Part shown: one piece after another, positions 40,702 to 50,869 of the stretch
How the letters are laid out: the number at the start of each line of letters is the position of its first letter
Position numbering within the stretch: position 1 is the first letter of the stretch
Assembly (NCBI RefSeq): GCF_021134715.1
Contig: NC_060026.1
Span: 14,375,001 to 14,439,000 of the forward strand
Source of the DNA: Daphnia pulex
Lineage: Eukaryota > Arthropoda > Branchiopoda > Diplostraca > Daphniidae
Direction of reading: 5' to 3'
DNA: 64,000 nt
Notes under the pieces: generated by a model
Databases searched by the model: none
What the model was told of the DNA's origin: nothing
What the model saw: the letters and a program-made list of their open reading frames with translations, nothing else
Translations under genes and position numbers: made by a program

Positions 40702-43700
40702 ATGGGAGACGGACCGTTGAGCAGCAAACACGTCACTGATTACCTGAAAGCCAACAGGGGATTCTTGGAACATCACGTGCTGGAACATGTCGATGCCGCC
40801 ACTTTGGAACGTTGGTACATGCGCCGGGTCTGGAGAGAAAAGGCCATCAAGTCGCCAACGGTCGAGAATCCGTCGGAGGAAATGTTGAGCAAGAAGATTA
40901 GCATGTCAAAATGGAAGGTATCAAGTTCAGTATCTTTTTAAGGAAAAATGTTATTGACTTGAAAATGTTTTTGACAGTTCTGTAGGCACACTGATAAGCG
41001 CCAAATGCTGGAAACCCTCATGAATTCCTTATCGACACAGCCGCAACCTGGCAGGATACTATGGGAACTAGCGTGTTGCGTTGCTTCGTCGGTAGGAGCC
41101 GACGGATTCATTCTACATCTCTCGCATCCGCAAACGGGAGGATTCCGCGTCTTTAGAAGGTACTTGCGCTAAATTGATTTGCTCTCGGATCGTTGATTAA
41201 TTAAATTTTCGCAACAGCTGCGACATAGAAGCCGATATCGACAATGGAATTTTCAACTTGAGAATGGACCAAGAATTTGGCGGATATGATAACGATGAAG
41301 AGACAACTGGACCCGGCGACAATTTCTACTCCCTGTCAAAGAGTGAGAATCATACGGTCGCTTCTTACGTAGCTAAAAATCGCCACACGATAACAGTGCG
41401 GGATATTCGTCGCCCGGATTCTAGATTCAAGGACGGAAGTATCTGTTTAAAGGTGAGGAATTATTTCTGAAATTAAAATCTAGCGCCAGACATTTTAACA
41501 GTTGATTTCAATACTTTAATTAGGAAGGAGGCATTCACATTCTAGGAGCGCCAGTCGTACAAAATGATGGGACCCTGACTGGAGTCATTGAACTCTACAG
41601 GTGACTTATTATTAAGTTCTTGCAATTGAAATGTTAAAGTTTGACTTTTTCACAAGTGCAGACGATCTACGGAACATTACAAATCTTCTCGAGGGCCATT
41701 CGCACAAGATGACGAAGAAATCGTTAGTAGTTTTCTAGTTTGGGGCGGGATCGCTTTGCACTACGCGGACATGTACCACGCATTGGCCAATCAGCGCAAT
41801 TTGCATCAGTTTCTATTAACCGTCGTTAAATCCATTTTCCAGGTAAAATTTTACCATCAGAAGGAAAATCACTTTACCTAACACCCAAATTTTGCACAGG
41901 ATATGATTAGCATGGATACGGTGATTGCCAAAGTAATGACTTTTGCGCAAAAATTAGTGGACGCCGATCGGGCATCTCTTTTTCTTGTGGACCACAAATC
42001 CAACGAACTTTACGCTCGCATTTTCGATATGGGCGACGGAGTAGGTGATGGACAGACCCCTGCAGCTGCCCAAGAAATTCGTTTTCCTATCGGTACTGGC
42101 ATTGCCGGCCAAGTAGCCGTCACCGGGAAGGTAAACTAATTTCGTGGAATTTCGTTGAAAATGAACAACTACAAAATAATTTTATCATTAGGTTTTAAAT
42201 ATCCCTGACGCTTATTTGGACCCGAGATTTAACCGAGCTGTTGACCACCAAACGGGTTATCATACGACATCTATTCTGTGCATGCCCATATTTATACAAG
42301 GGCAGGTGATTGGGGTTATGCAAATGGTCAACAAGCATCACGGAACATTTAGCGCTGAAGACGAAGAATCGTTTGAACTTTTCGCCGTTTATTGCGGATT
42401 GGCCCTGCACCACGCCAAGTTGTACGACCGGATCAGAGTGTCGGAGCAAAAGTACCGCGTCACGCTCGAAGTCCTTTCGTATCACAATTGCTGTACAGAG
42501 GGTGAATTCGAAGCGTTGCAGCAACTGGATGGCAATGCCGGCGTGACGGAATCAGAAGAATCTGAAACTCAGTCGGTTCAACAGCAAGTCACGACGACTG
42601 TTGTCGGCTTGGACCAGTTTTGGTTCAGCGCCTTCAGCATCAACGACATGGAGAAAGTCCACAACGCCGTCTACATGTTTGTCGATTTGTTTGGGTTGAA
42701 CCAGTTCGAGCGGGACTCTCTCGTCCGTTTTATGTTGACTGTCCGCAAGAATTACCGGCGCGTCCCCTACCACAACTGGACGCACGGCTTCGCTGTGGCC
42801 AATTCCATGTACGTGATACTCAAACGGGCGCCGGATGCTTTCAAGCCGCTGGAAGCTGTGGCTCTTTTCGTAAGCGCTCTCTGTCACGATCTCGATCATC
42901 GTGGGAAGAATAATAAATTTATGCTGGATACGGCCTCACCGTTGGCGTCCATTTACACCACGTCGACGATGGAGCATCACCACTTCAATCAAACTGTAAT
43001 CATTTTACAACAGGAAGGCCACAATATTCTGGGCAAACTTAAAAGCGACGAATTCAAAGAGGTCTAACATTCTGCTTAATTTGACATGTTTTTAGTGAAT
43101 TTTATTGATTATTTTTGTTGTACAGGTGTTGAGGAATATCAAACATTGCATTTTGGCCACGGACTTGGCTCTCTTTTTTCCCAATCGAGCCAAATTAGCC
43201 CAAATTGTTGAGAAAGATCAGTTTACCTGGGACAATAAAGATCACAGACTTTTGGTTCAAGCCATAGCCATGACGGGATCGGATTTATGTGCATCTTCAA
43301 AGCCCTGGGATATTCAATCTGAAACGGTATTACATTTTTTGGGTGATTGCTTCAAAAGAATTCATTTATTTAATTATTTCATAAATTATTAGGTTAATGT
43401 AATCTTCCAAGAGTTCTACGAACAAGGAGATGCGGAAAGAAAAGCCGGTCGTGTGCCAATCCCAATGATGGATAGAACTCAACTGCACTTGCAGCCGGAT
43501 TCCCAGGTCGGTTTCATATCAGGAATCTGTATCCCTTGCTATGGTTTACTCTATCGATTGATTCCGGAGACCAAACCTTTACTGGACGGCTGTCAGAGCA
43601 ATTTGGAACGGTGGAAACAACTGGCCAAGGAGAACGAAAATGTTCAATTAAACGGTGTTGTAGAGTCTGATAATGATGGATCGACGTCGGCTAAAGATCC

Positions 43701-43770
43701 GAAACACTTGCTTACCCGTGCAATCTCGCTTCCTAACCGGTCAAATAACGATCTCGACTCGCCCGAGTGA
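40702..43770 (+). CDS. PDE10A-type dual-GAF cyclic nucleotide phosphodiesterase
   Basis: Hydrolyses cAMP and/or cGMP. Nine exons (40702-40917, 40978-41159, 41218-41452, 41524-41600, about 41663-41842, 41900-42130, 42192-43061, 43126-43326, 43393-43770) give about 856 residues. Closest by memory to vertebrate PDE10A: VTDYLKANRGFLEHHV and LERWYMRR at the N-terminus, GAF-A with ASYVAKNRHTITVRDI, GAF-B with ADRASLFLVDHKSNELYARIFDMG, GTGIAGQVAVTGKVLNIPDAY and LCMPIFIQGQVIGVMQMVNK, then the catalytic domain. That has RRVPYHNWTHGF near residue 568, the HD signature HDLDHRGKNNKF near 606, STSTMEHHHFNQT, ILATDLALFF, PIPMMDR, and the purine-clamp Gln in SQVGFISGICIPCY. Drosophila, as I recall, has no PDE10. 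The terminal TGA overlaps a good donor (GA|GTGAGT), so an alternative 3' end is possible. A plus-strand AATAAA lies at 44063-44068. Confidence 0.92.
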
Positions 43771-44154
43771 GTATCTTTTGTTTGTTTGTTTGTTTTGCTT
43801 TGACACATTTGTTTCAAGGTGTATCACAAATTGCCACCGATTCATATGTGAATTCATGTCTATTGATTTCCCACTGGATGGAATGTATTAAATTAGTTAA
43901 AAATCTGACCGTCGTGCACGGTAACAATAATTGCTTTACAATCTTGGTTCCAAAATTTCCATTTGTTCTATATTGTAAGCTATTTGGGTTTTTTGGGTTT
44001 GTTGTGCAAGACCCTTAAATGTTCAACATACTGGTCACAATGGATTAGTACTCAAAGATACAAATAAATATGTGAAAAGAACGATGTAGACCTACTTTTC
44101 TAAATGTAAGTACATGAAATCTCATGCATCGAATGGACGATGGTTCGGGTTGCT
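43771..44154 (+). other. 3' UTR of the phosphodiesterase gene
   Basis: AT-rich sequence after the stop codon with a canonical AATAAA at 44063-44068, about 295 nt downstream. No coding potential. Confidence 0.55.
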
Positions 44155-44412
44155 GACAGTAGAACTCCAAAGATAGAAGAACCCCAATATTTTAAATAAT
44201 TTCTAAAGATTGCTTTGTATGCGACAGTAGAACTCCAAAGACATAAGAAGTTCTACTGTCGGGCGCTGGAGTTCTATTGTCGGGTATTTTTAATAATATT
44301 AAAAAAGGAGTTCTTATGTCTTTGGAGTTCTACTGTCGTTGGAGTTCTACTGTCGCATGCAAAGAAATTTTTAAACATTATTTAAAATATTGGGGTTCTA
44401 CTGTCGGTGGAG
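44155..44412. repeat. Hairpin array of a 15-bp GACAGTAGAACTCCA motif
   Basis: The motif GACAGTAGAACTCCA and close variants occur in direct orientation at about 44155 and 44223 and inverted (TGGAGTTCTACTGTC) at about 44267, 44323, 44340 and 44393, with a partial copy at 44250. The left half (44155-44251) and the right half (44308-44408) are largely complementary, including ACATAAGAA and an AT-rich block, so the element folds into a long interrupted stem. It resembles a foldback or MITE-like repeat. No target duplication was identified. Confidence 0.8.
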
Positions 44413-44633
44413 TTTTCTGTTTTTGTGTCTTTGTACGTATAGTTCTATGGTCGCCATACCGATGGTTCAGCCTTCAGGTATAAAATTTACCAGATGTTGA
44501 GTCCTCAGAGTTGATATTTCACAATGTAGGCTTTAAATTATTTGTCAACTTGAGTGTATCTGCAATTTTCAAATAACTTTCAGTTTTTTTTACAACACGA
44601 AGGTAAAGGATTTGATTGCATTGCTTTTGCCGC

Positions 44634-44735
44634 CTGATACAGGCGATTGTATAGCATCTAGCGGAGAAATTCTTTACTGCCTATCGGCCATTGCCATTCA
44701 TCGTCTGCTACTTAATTTTTTCATTTCTCACGTGG
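44634..44735 (+). repeat. Dispersed repeat copy, inverted relative to 51835-51940
   Basis: About 100 bp here, with ACAGGCGATTGTATAGCATC and CATTGCCATTCATCGTCTGC, recurs in reverse complement at 51835-51940 with a few mismatches. Homology fades into ATTTCTC-rich sequence. It contains a CATCTAGCGG core resembling the CTCF-like motif. The family is not recognised. Confidence 0.75.
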
Positions 44736-46007
44736 TCGGAGTGGAGACGGTGGCCTGTCACGCCTGATCCCCATATTCCTGGAATTTGGAAATTCCTTGC
44801 CCAGTTGGTTATCTCTCTTCTAATTGTGCTACCAACTATTGTTAAATATAATTTGTTGTCATTTCGTTTTCATTAAACATTCCTCGCTGTCAAACAGTAA
44901 AGATATTTGTTCTTGTCCAGCCCAGCTTGTGATTCATTGCTCAAAGTAACTTTCATGTTGAAATTTTCCAAAAATAATTTTGTTCTGGTTTCATTTAAGT
45001 TAAGAATAGCTAATGAACCTAAACATTATTTGTGTTAATCTTTCTATTTTATTCAGATTTCCTGACTTCAGAAGTTGGTGAGGTGTTAAGTGACGGTGAG
45101 GTGTTAAGAGATCTGCCAGATTGACCAGGACTCGTGTTCATCACCAAATTATTTCATGTAGTAATTTATCTATGTTTAGTGAACACACAATTTCCAAGTC
45201 TGATTCCTTTTTCTAAGTTGAGACATCACAATTTTTGTAAAAGGTTTTCTTTGTGTTAGGATTCCTTTTTGACAGGAAAATTAGAAGTTTTTTTTTTGGG
45301 GGGAAAGAGGTACTTTGGATTCTTTCATTTTATTTCTGAGGGTGGATGAGGTGGCAAGATTCAAACTTAACTGTAAATTCCTTGACCCTTGTTCCGTGGC
45401 GTTGGAGGACAGCGTCATTTTGAGGTGACAGTATTTTCGAGTATTGTACATTTCTTTTGTTCATGTTCCCAGAAAATTGACTCTTTTTAAGGTTTCAGCC
45501 ATGTCAATCGATTTCGTAATGAATGGTCTCAATTAGATATTGTTTCTTATTAGCTTTACTTTACTTCCCCCCGAGATTAGTTGCTCCTGACTAGTAATTG
45601 CTATTTTCCGTATCGACTTCTTCCTAATATTAATTGCCACAATCTTCTCCTGACTGAATGTCTTGGATGCAGTTTTATCACGGCCATGTTTACAGTTTGA
45701 CTGATGGGAGATTTCACGCAGTCATACAATTAACACAGATTGGGATAAATTTTGTTCTTTTATTTGAAGACATTTCTAAAAAGATTTTCCGAACATCAAC
45801 CAGCTCTTTCTCTTGCTAAATAAACTATATATATTCGTTTACGATATGTAGTGTGTTTAAAAGTATTGATTCTTAAAGTTGAAATGTGTAATTAAAAACG
45901 GAAATAAATAGTTGGAATTGCATTTATTTTCCCACCTCTGCCCACAATTCCTCCACTTTTCATACAATATACATACATACAAACATACATACATACACTT
46001 AAGTTAA
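44736..46007. other. AT-rich intergenic DNA
   Basis: No gene is supported. A possible acceptor ('ctattttattcag', ending about 45056) could receive the alternative phosphodiesterase donor and add a few codons. An (ACAT)n microsatellite at 45968-45998 abuts the TTAA element that follows. Confidence 0.4.
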
Positions 46008-46337
46008 CCCGTTGGCTGCCACGCCATACAACCCGTAGGTTGCTCTCTACTTCTCTACGCGCCACGTCAGAAGGATCCATGACCAAGGTGGGACTTGCGA
46101 TTGCTGACAAGTCCGGGCTGACACGGTGACAGGAGAAGATGGAATGCACAACCTCTAGAATCCATCACCGTATCGACAAGGGGGGAAGTCCCTATGGTGC
46201 ATTGCCTAACAGGGCCTTTCGGCGAATCTGGGGCTGGTGCAACTGTCCGACCCCGCGGCAAATAAACCACGAGACCGAACAGCGCGGGCCCGTGCTACAG
46301 AGCTAACATGGGGGACCAAAGCGTGGCAGCCAACGGG
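46008..46337. mobile_element. Non-autonomous piggyBac-like MITE
   Basis: A 330-bp element is bounded by perfect inverted repeats CCCGTTGGCTGCCACGC (left 46008-46024; right, in reverse complement, 46321-46337) and flanked on each side by TTAA (46004-46007 and 46338-46341). TTAA target duplication plus inverted repeats starting CCC is the hallmark of the piggyBac superfamily. The outer bases extend the symmetry to 23 bp (AGTTAA...). No transposase is encoded, so it would need one supplied in trans. The intact ends suggest recent insertion. Confidence 0.88.
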
Positions 46338-46594
46338 TTAACTAACGAAAACATATTACCAACAACAAAGGATGTTCCGCAACTGACATTTTTGACACTC
46401 TGGCGACGTTTTTGGTGTCGGTCTTCTCAACGTCTCCTCTGCAATATCTGAAAGAGAAAACAATTCTTATGAAATGACATGGCAATTAAAGTTACACATT
46501 GGTAAAAGGATCAGATTTTCTGCTGTAAACTTAAACAGGGCACTTCTATTTGCTTAAAATCTAGCTGGCAATTCAAAAAATATACGCAGAATAG

Positions 46595-46976
46595 AGCTCA
46601 CTTGCTAGTTTCATGCAAATTTTCCGGAACTAAACCGGAAGTAAGCGATAGCGCCTTAACCATTGAGCTCCCGTCAAAATAAACCAGATATTCGTGATCT
46701 CCATGAAATTTGGGGTCGATTAGATGTGATCTAAACGAAATCTAAAATTTGGCCAAAATCGAGAATTTTCCTGAACTATATTAGTTCAGGAAAATTCTTG
46801 AAACCGGAAGTACGCGTACGTACAAACAAAAACATGAACTTTACCACAAATTTGATGAGGATCACGAATATGTGGTTTTTTTGTGCGTCAAATGAACATT
46901 TACTGAACTACTGACTGAAATAAGAAAAACCGGAAGTAGAAAAAAAAACCATTATTAAAAATCTAACAAGTGAGCT
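46595..46976. mobile_element. MITE-like element with imperfect inverted ends
   Basis: The ends AGCTCACTTGCTAGTTT (left) and AGCTCACTTGTTAGATTTT (right, read in reverse complement) match over about 17 bp with two differences. The interior holds a perfect 15-bp hairpin (listed separately) and several CCGGAAGT strings. No target-site duplication is clear and no protein is encoded, so assignment to a superfamily is not possible. Confidence 0.55.
46763..46797. repeat. Perfect 15-bp hairpin
   Basis: GAATTTTCCTGAACT and its exact reverse complement AGTTCAGGAAAATTC are separated by five bases (ATATT). It lies inside the MITE-like element and could be part of its transposition signals or simply an internal palindrome. 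Confidence 0.85.
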
Positions 46977-48480
46977 TTGTTGGAGGGATAGTTATCGTCA
47001 GTTTTCACTAAAAAATTTCCACACAACAGCTGCCGATAAATGTTTAAAGAGATTTGCAAAGTAACTTAAACTGACTGTTTTGACAGCTGAAAATGATCGA
47101 AAAGCCATCTAGCGTTGGAAAAAAGAGTTCACAATTCTTTTACGCGCAAGAAGGGCCTGATTTTGGTATTATTACACAGACAGAGAGTTTAACGCTATTA
47201 TTATTATTAGATTACTAATAGATAATCTACGAAAATAAGTCAATTGTCCGGTACCTGGCCATAATTCCTTGGTGAGTGACTGCAGGTGTGTCACAGCAAC
47301 TGAAGTGATCCAACTCGCCAGTAAAGCAAGAAAAGTTGTGTAGCAGCACAAGAAGCGCTGAAGCAGTGAAGCTGGATGAGCGTACGTCTTGAAGATGAGG
47401 ATGGAGCAGAAAGTTGGTGGAAGTCCCTAGCTTCTGTCATGGACAAAATCCAGCATTGACTCAAGGATGTCCGTGGGGATCTTGCATGCTCTGTAAAAAA
47501 AAATGTGACATTAATGAAAATATAAAAATTAAAAAAGCATATCAATCTTTACCTTTTATAAGAAGCACACTGAAATGTTCATGATGAAAACTTGTAATAA
47601 TCGAATTACAGCAATCAACTGCATTACTCCTCAGGTGGGGTAAATTTCCTGATGCTAAAGAAAGGGTTATGAAGTATTGTACAGTAGCGTAGTGATAGGT
47701 GATATTGATGCTTACCTTTATCATATGAGTGATGATTTAGTAAGGCATTTGACGTAGTGTGGTTGGTGTGGTAGCAGTAATGGGAAAATACCTTATACCC
47801 GCACATTTATATTCCACTATATGTATGCTTCAAAAATGGGTTTTAGGCTTTTGACAGCATGGGGATCTAATGGATGGAAAGTGACTGAGTGCTAAGAAGT
47901 CAACTTGTTGGGACGATGGCTGACAGTACATAAGCTATGGATCTAGTATTTGAAGAAATAAGTTGGTATAATATGAAAATAAGGAAACTAGGTCAAGATA
48001 AACCTACACAAGATACGAAGATCCATTTGGTATTTGAAATCACAGGAATATAAGTATAATTAGCAAAAATTTGTTTTGTTTCGCCCATTTTTTCATCTCG
48101 TTTCATGACATGGGGACGTAAACAACAAGTGCGATAGTGGCGACATCTAGTAATGAGTTTTGAATCATATGTTAGTTGCACAATCTCGGTAGCACACACA
48201 TATTACATGGACATTACAAGTCGTAACTTTCAGTCTTTCAAAAGTTCCTTCAAAACAAATTAAAACGTTAAAAAACGGAGATCGGGTAATGAGTCTAATT
48301 TTTTAAAGTAATAGGTAACACTAACACAATCCTTAGCTAATTATTCTTACTGCATTCTTTACTAAATGTTTTCAATAGTTTCAGGTGAAGTTTTCACGTG
48401 TACCTGGCCAACTAGGTGCTCGTGAGTCGTGACAATAGAAATAAAATTGCCTAAAATCCAATAATCCAAGTTCGCAAGCT
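46977..48480. other. Gene-poor AT-rich DNA
   Basis: About 1.5 kb with no convincing coding sequence. Short minus-strand open frames at 47291-47545 and 47542-47724 have low-complexity or Ser/His-rich translations and no domain. GCCATCTAGCG (47105) and GACATCTAG (48146) resemble the reverse complement of the CTCF-like core seen elsewhere in the window. Confidence 0.35.
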
Positions 48481-48883
48481 ATGTCTTCTGAAGCTAAACA
48501 ATTTCTGTTGCAAGGTAGTTAATTTACCAAAATTTATCTGGTGTTCTTTCTCTGTTCTTTAAGGTTTATAATGTTCACATGAACTTTTCCCTTTCAAGAT
48601 TTTGTAAATCTTCAAGATATTGATGTCTTCGCCAGATCCAATTCTTTGATGCTATCTATTTTGCGGCACAACAGCAAGAAAATGCTGCCACTTAAGATTT
48701 TGTGGTAATCGCCACTTTGTTCTAATTTAGGAGGGCAATGTGAGATTGATAGGTTCGAGGTATTGCTTTCTGTCACTACAATATGGTTTGAAAATCTAAA
48801 TAATTAAACATAATCTCCTTTCAGGTTAATCCCTATCATCTGTTATGGAAACCTACAAGAGATTACTGGAATTGAAGACTAAT
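48481..48883 (+). other. Possible small spliced gene or gene fragment
   Basis: An ATG at 48481 opens 34 nt (MSSEAKQFLLQ) ending at a GTAGTT donor. An acceptor 'ctttcaag' near 48598 starts an open exon (DFVNLQDIDVFARSNSLM, then LPLKILW) ending at GTAATC near 48706. Two more exon-like blocks, each with acceptor and donor (about 48731-48759 and 48826-48890), follow in a frame that reads LIPIICYGNLQEITGIED before a stop. The second-to-third junction does not keep that frame, so the model is incomplete or decayed. No family recognised. Confidence 0.2.
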
Positions 48884-48897
48884 AATTTGCGAAGGTG

Positions 48898-49191
48898 TTC
48901 CCTTCTTTTCTGTGGCCCGTTTCCCTAACTAACCACTAACCAGGTCAATCACTATCACAATCACTGATAACCAGGAGGATGAGGAGGGCTCTGGTCGAAC
49001 GGGGACTTGGACGACGGATTATCTGAGAAAAACTTTTGGAGGGTCATGAGTCTATCCGGAAATCCTGCTATGACTAATCGCTCCCTAGCAAAACTGGCCT
49101 CGTACTCTTCTTCACCGGCCAGGTAATATCCCTGGTCGCAGACAATCAAGGCAGTATCAGATAATGTTTCAGGGTTAACTCTTGAAAACAA
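48898..49191 (-). pseudogene. Gene fragment, left member of an inverted pair
   Basis: A minus-strand frame of 76 codons (49191-48961) reads SRVNPETLSDTALIVCDQGY, then LAGEEEYEASFARERLVIAG, then FPDRLMTLQKFFSDNPSSKS and a Pro-rich end. It looks like real protein sequence but I recognise no family. Its DNA from about 48898 to 49130 recurs in opposite orientation at about 50031-50272. The first in-frame codon may not be a true start, so it is probably an exon or a remnant. Confidence 0.4.
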
Positions 49192-49584
49192 TTAAGTGAC
49201 GTTAATTTGTCTTTTCAAAGAGCATTTCCATTGATGCTGAAGATTAATTCATTTTATTTTAATTCTACTAGGTGTTGTTTATGTTCCTGTCATTGCTGCC
49301 CGATGTGGCACGTTGTTGCAGCCTATGCTGGTGAAAGCTCTTATTGCATGAAGTTAAACTGGCTGTTCCTTGGTCCTGCTGTCGTGTTAAATTGTAATCG
49401 TGTCTATACAGTTTACTGTTTTTGTGTTAAGAAAAAACAAAAACAGAAATATGGGGATGTTTTATGTCAAAAAAATAATAAACATGTGTTTGGGATTGGG
49501 ATAGGAAAGTAGAGGATGTAGTAGGGAGGAGATTTCAAGTATGGAAAAAATCAATTAATCTGTAACACAACAAACATATACCTA

Positions 49585-50010
49585 CTAATTAACCTCCAAA
49601 CTCCACAAACTTGTAATCTTCAAACCCCACAAACATATACCCAGCATATACCTACCAACTCTCAAACTTACACCCTCAACCCCATAAACCAGTGTTAACT
49701 TAACAAAATGATGTATGTAATAAATAAAAAAGATACATTTAATGCAAACTTTTATTATTTTTCTGCAATATATTATAAAATCACTTAAAAGAGCGTCCGG
49801 TTCAAGACGTTTTTCTTCTGCACGAGTTAGAACGCAACCCGCCACCACCGCTGCGGCAATGAGACAAAAAGCGATGGTCAAGTTTTGCGGAAATCTGCAT
49901 CGTCTTTGTAACTTGACTGACGGAGATTTCCACAAAAAATAAATCATGGCTATTTGTTTCATTAGGTAGTGGATGCATTGTTTTAACTCGCACATGCTGT
50001 TATAGGACAT
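49585..50010 (-). CDS. Hypothetical 141-residue membrane protein ORF
   Basis: An open frame with an ATG start at 50010 has a hydrophobic helix (LTIAFCLIAAAVVAGCVL) near residues 44-61, followed by RAEEKRLEPDALLSDF and a second hydrophobic stretch (CIKCIFFIYYIHHF). It lies between the arms of the inverted repeat pair. The C-terminal part is translated from AT-rich sequence and may not be coding. No family is recognised and it may be chance. Confidence 0.2.
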   Translation of the reverse strand: MSYNSMCELKQCIHYLMKQIAMIYFLWKSPSVKLQRRCRFPQNLTIAFCLIAAAVVAGCVLTRAEEKRLEPDALLSDFIIYCRKIIKVCIKCIFFIYYIHHFVKLTLVYGVEGVSLRVGRYMLGICLWGLKITSLWSLEVN

Positions 50011-50030
50011 GTCTACGGCCCCCAGAGATA

Positions 50031-50272
50031 TGTATCTGGACCGAGAAGAAGAGAGAAGTACGAGGCAAGTTTTACCGGGGAGATGTAGTCATACTAGGCT
50101 TCTGGGTTAGACTCATGACCCTCCAAAAGTTTTCATCGGATCATGCGCCTTCCAAGTCCCCGTTCGACCAGAGCCCTCCCCTCCTCCTGGTTTCACAGCG
50201 GGTGAGTGACCACCGGCGGGCGTTGGTTAGTGGTTAGTTAGGGAAACGGGGCCACAGAAAAGAAGGGAGCCC
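50031..50272 (+). pseudogene. Decayed right member of the inverted gene-fragment pair
   Basis: In reverse orientation this matches 48898-49130. The shared reading RLMTLQKF, then SKSPFDQSPP is intact, but indels upstream break the frame that is open in the left copy. After SPP it reads LLLVSQR and meets a GTGAGT donor-like string. The two copies lie about 0.9 kb apart, so the pair could form a hairpin transcript if read through. Confidence 0.55.
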
Positions 50273-50624
50273 AGATATATGCACTTTTAATTTAGCTAAC
50301 TAGACAATTTATCGGTCAGTCTTGAATAGCAGCATTCTCTCCTCAGTCTTTGGAACAGCGGTAAAAGATTCAACTGAAAGAGGAATAAAGATTTGTTTAG
50401 AATTCAATAATTTTCAAATAATATTGAATAATAATCAGCATTACCTCAAAACAATCAATCCTAGATCGTCTTAACTCTTAAATGAGAAGTTATTTTGGTG
50501 ATTTCTGCAATCTCTAGAGTGGCACACACACTCACTCACAGTCCACTTTAATATAGTGGCAGCAAAGAATTGGAACTGATGAGGGCTTCAATATTTGGAT
50601 TATGACTAAACAGCCAACAATTAC

Positions 50625-50749
50625 GTAATGGGTTCCATATTATCCCAGCTGTTTTCCTCCCAAGTAAGACGGGCTAAAGGGCCGAATCGAACGCCCATGA
50701 GAGCCAGGCCGGCCCAAAATGTCGTCCTCCTTTCAGCTCCGGCCATCTT
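50625..50749 (-). pseudogene. Isolated exon resembling the pore region of MCU
   Basis: A 125-nt exon-like block with acceptor ('ttttttcttag') and donor (AC|GTAATT) encodes [20 protein letters not shown], then [18 protein letters not shown]. From memory this aligns with the first TM helix and selectivity filter of the mitochondrial calcium uniporter, AEKRT...GGLAYM..QFG.LARLTWWEYSWDIMEPVT. The filter motif DIME appears here as DNME. I find no flanking MCU exons on either side within several kb. It is therefore probably a duplicated exon or a pseudogene remnant, or part of a gene with very long introns. If unspliced, the frame stops at TAA directly after PIT. Confidence 0.55.
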
Positions 50750-50869
50750 CTAAGAAAAAATATATCCATCAAAAGAAAGAAAGAAAATATTTTTATTAGC
50801 GTTCGTATGGGAGGGAAGAAAAAAGTAACAACTTTTGGTCGTCCCAAAGACAAACAGAAAGTCAATACA

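Noticed and set aside
46618-46680. tRNA-like phrase near GCGATAGCGCCTTAACCATTGAGCT
   Set aside because: It recalls a tRNA anticodon arm, but no matching acceptor stem or B-box was found. It lies inside the MITE-like element.
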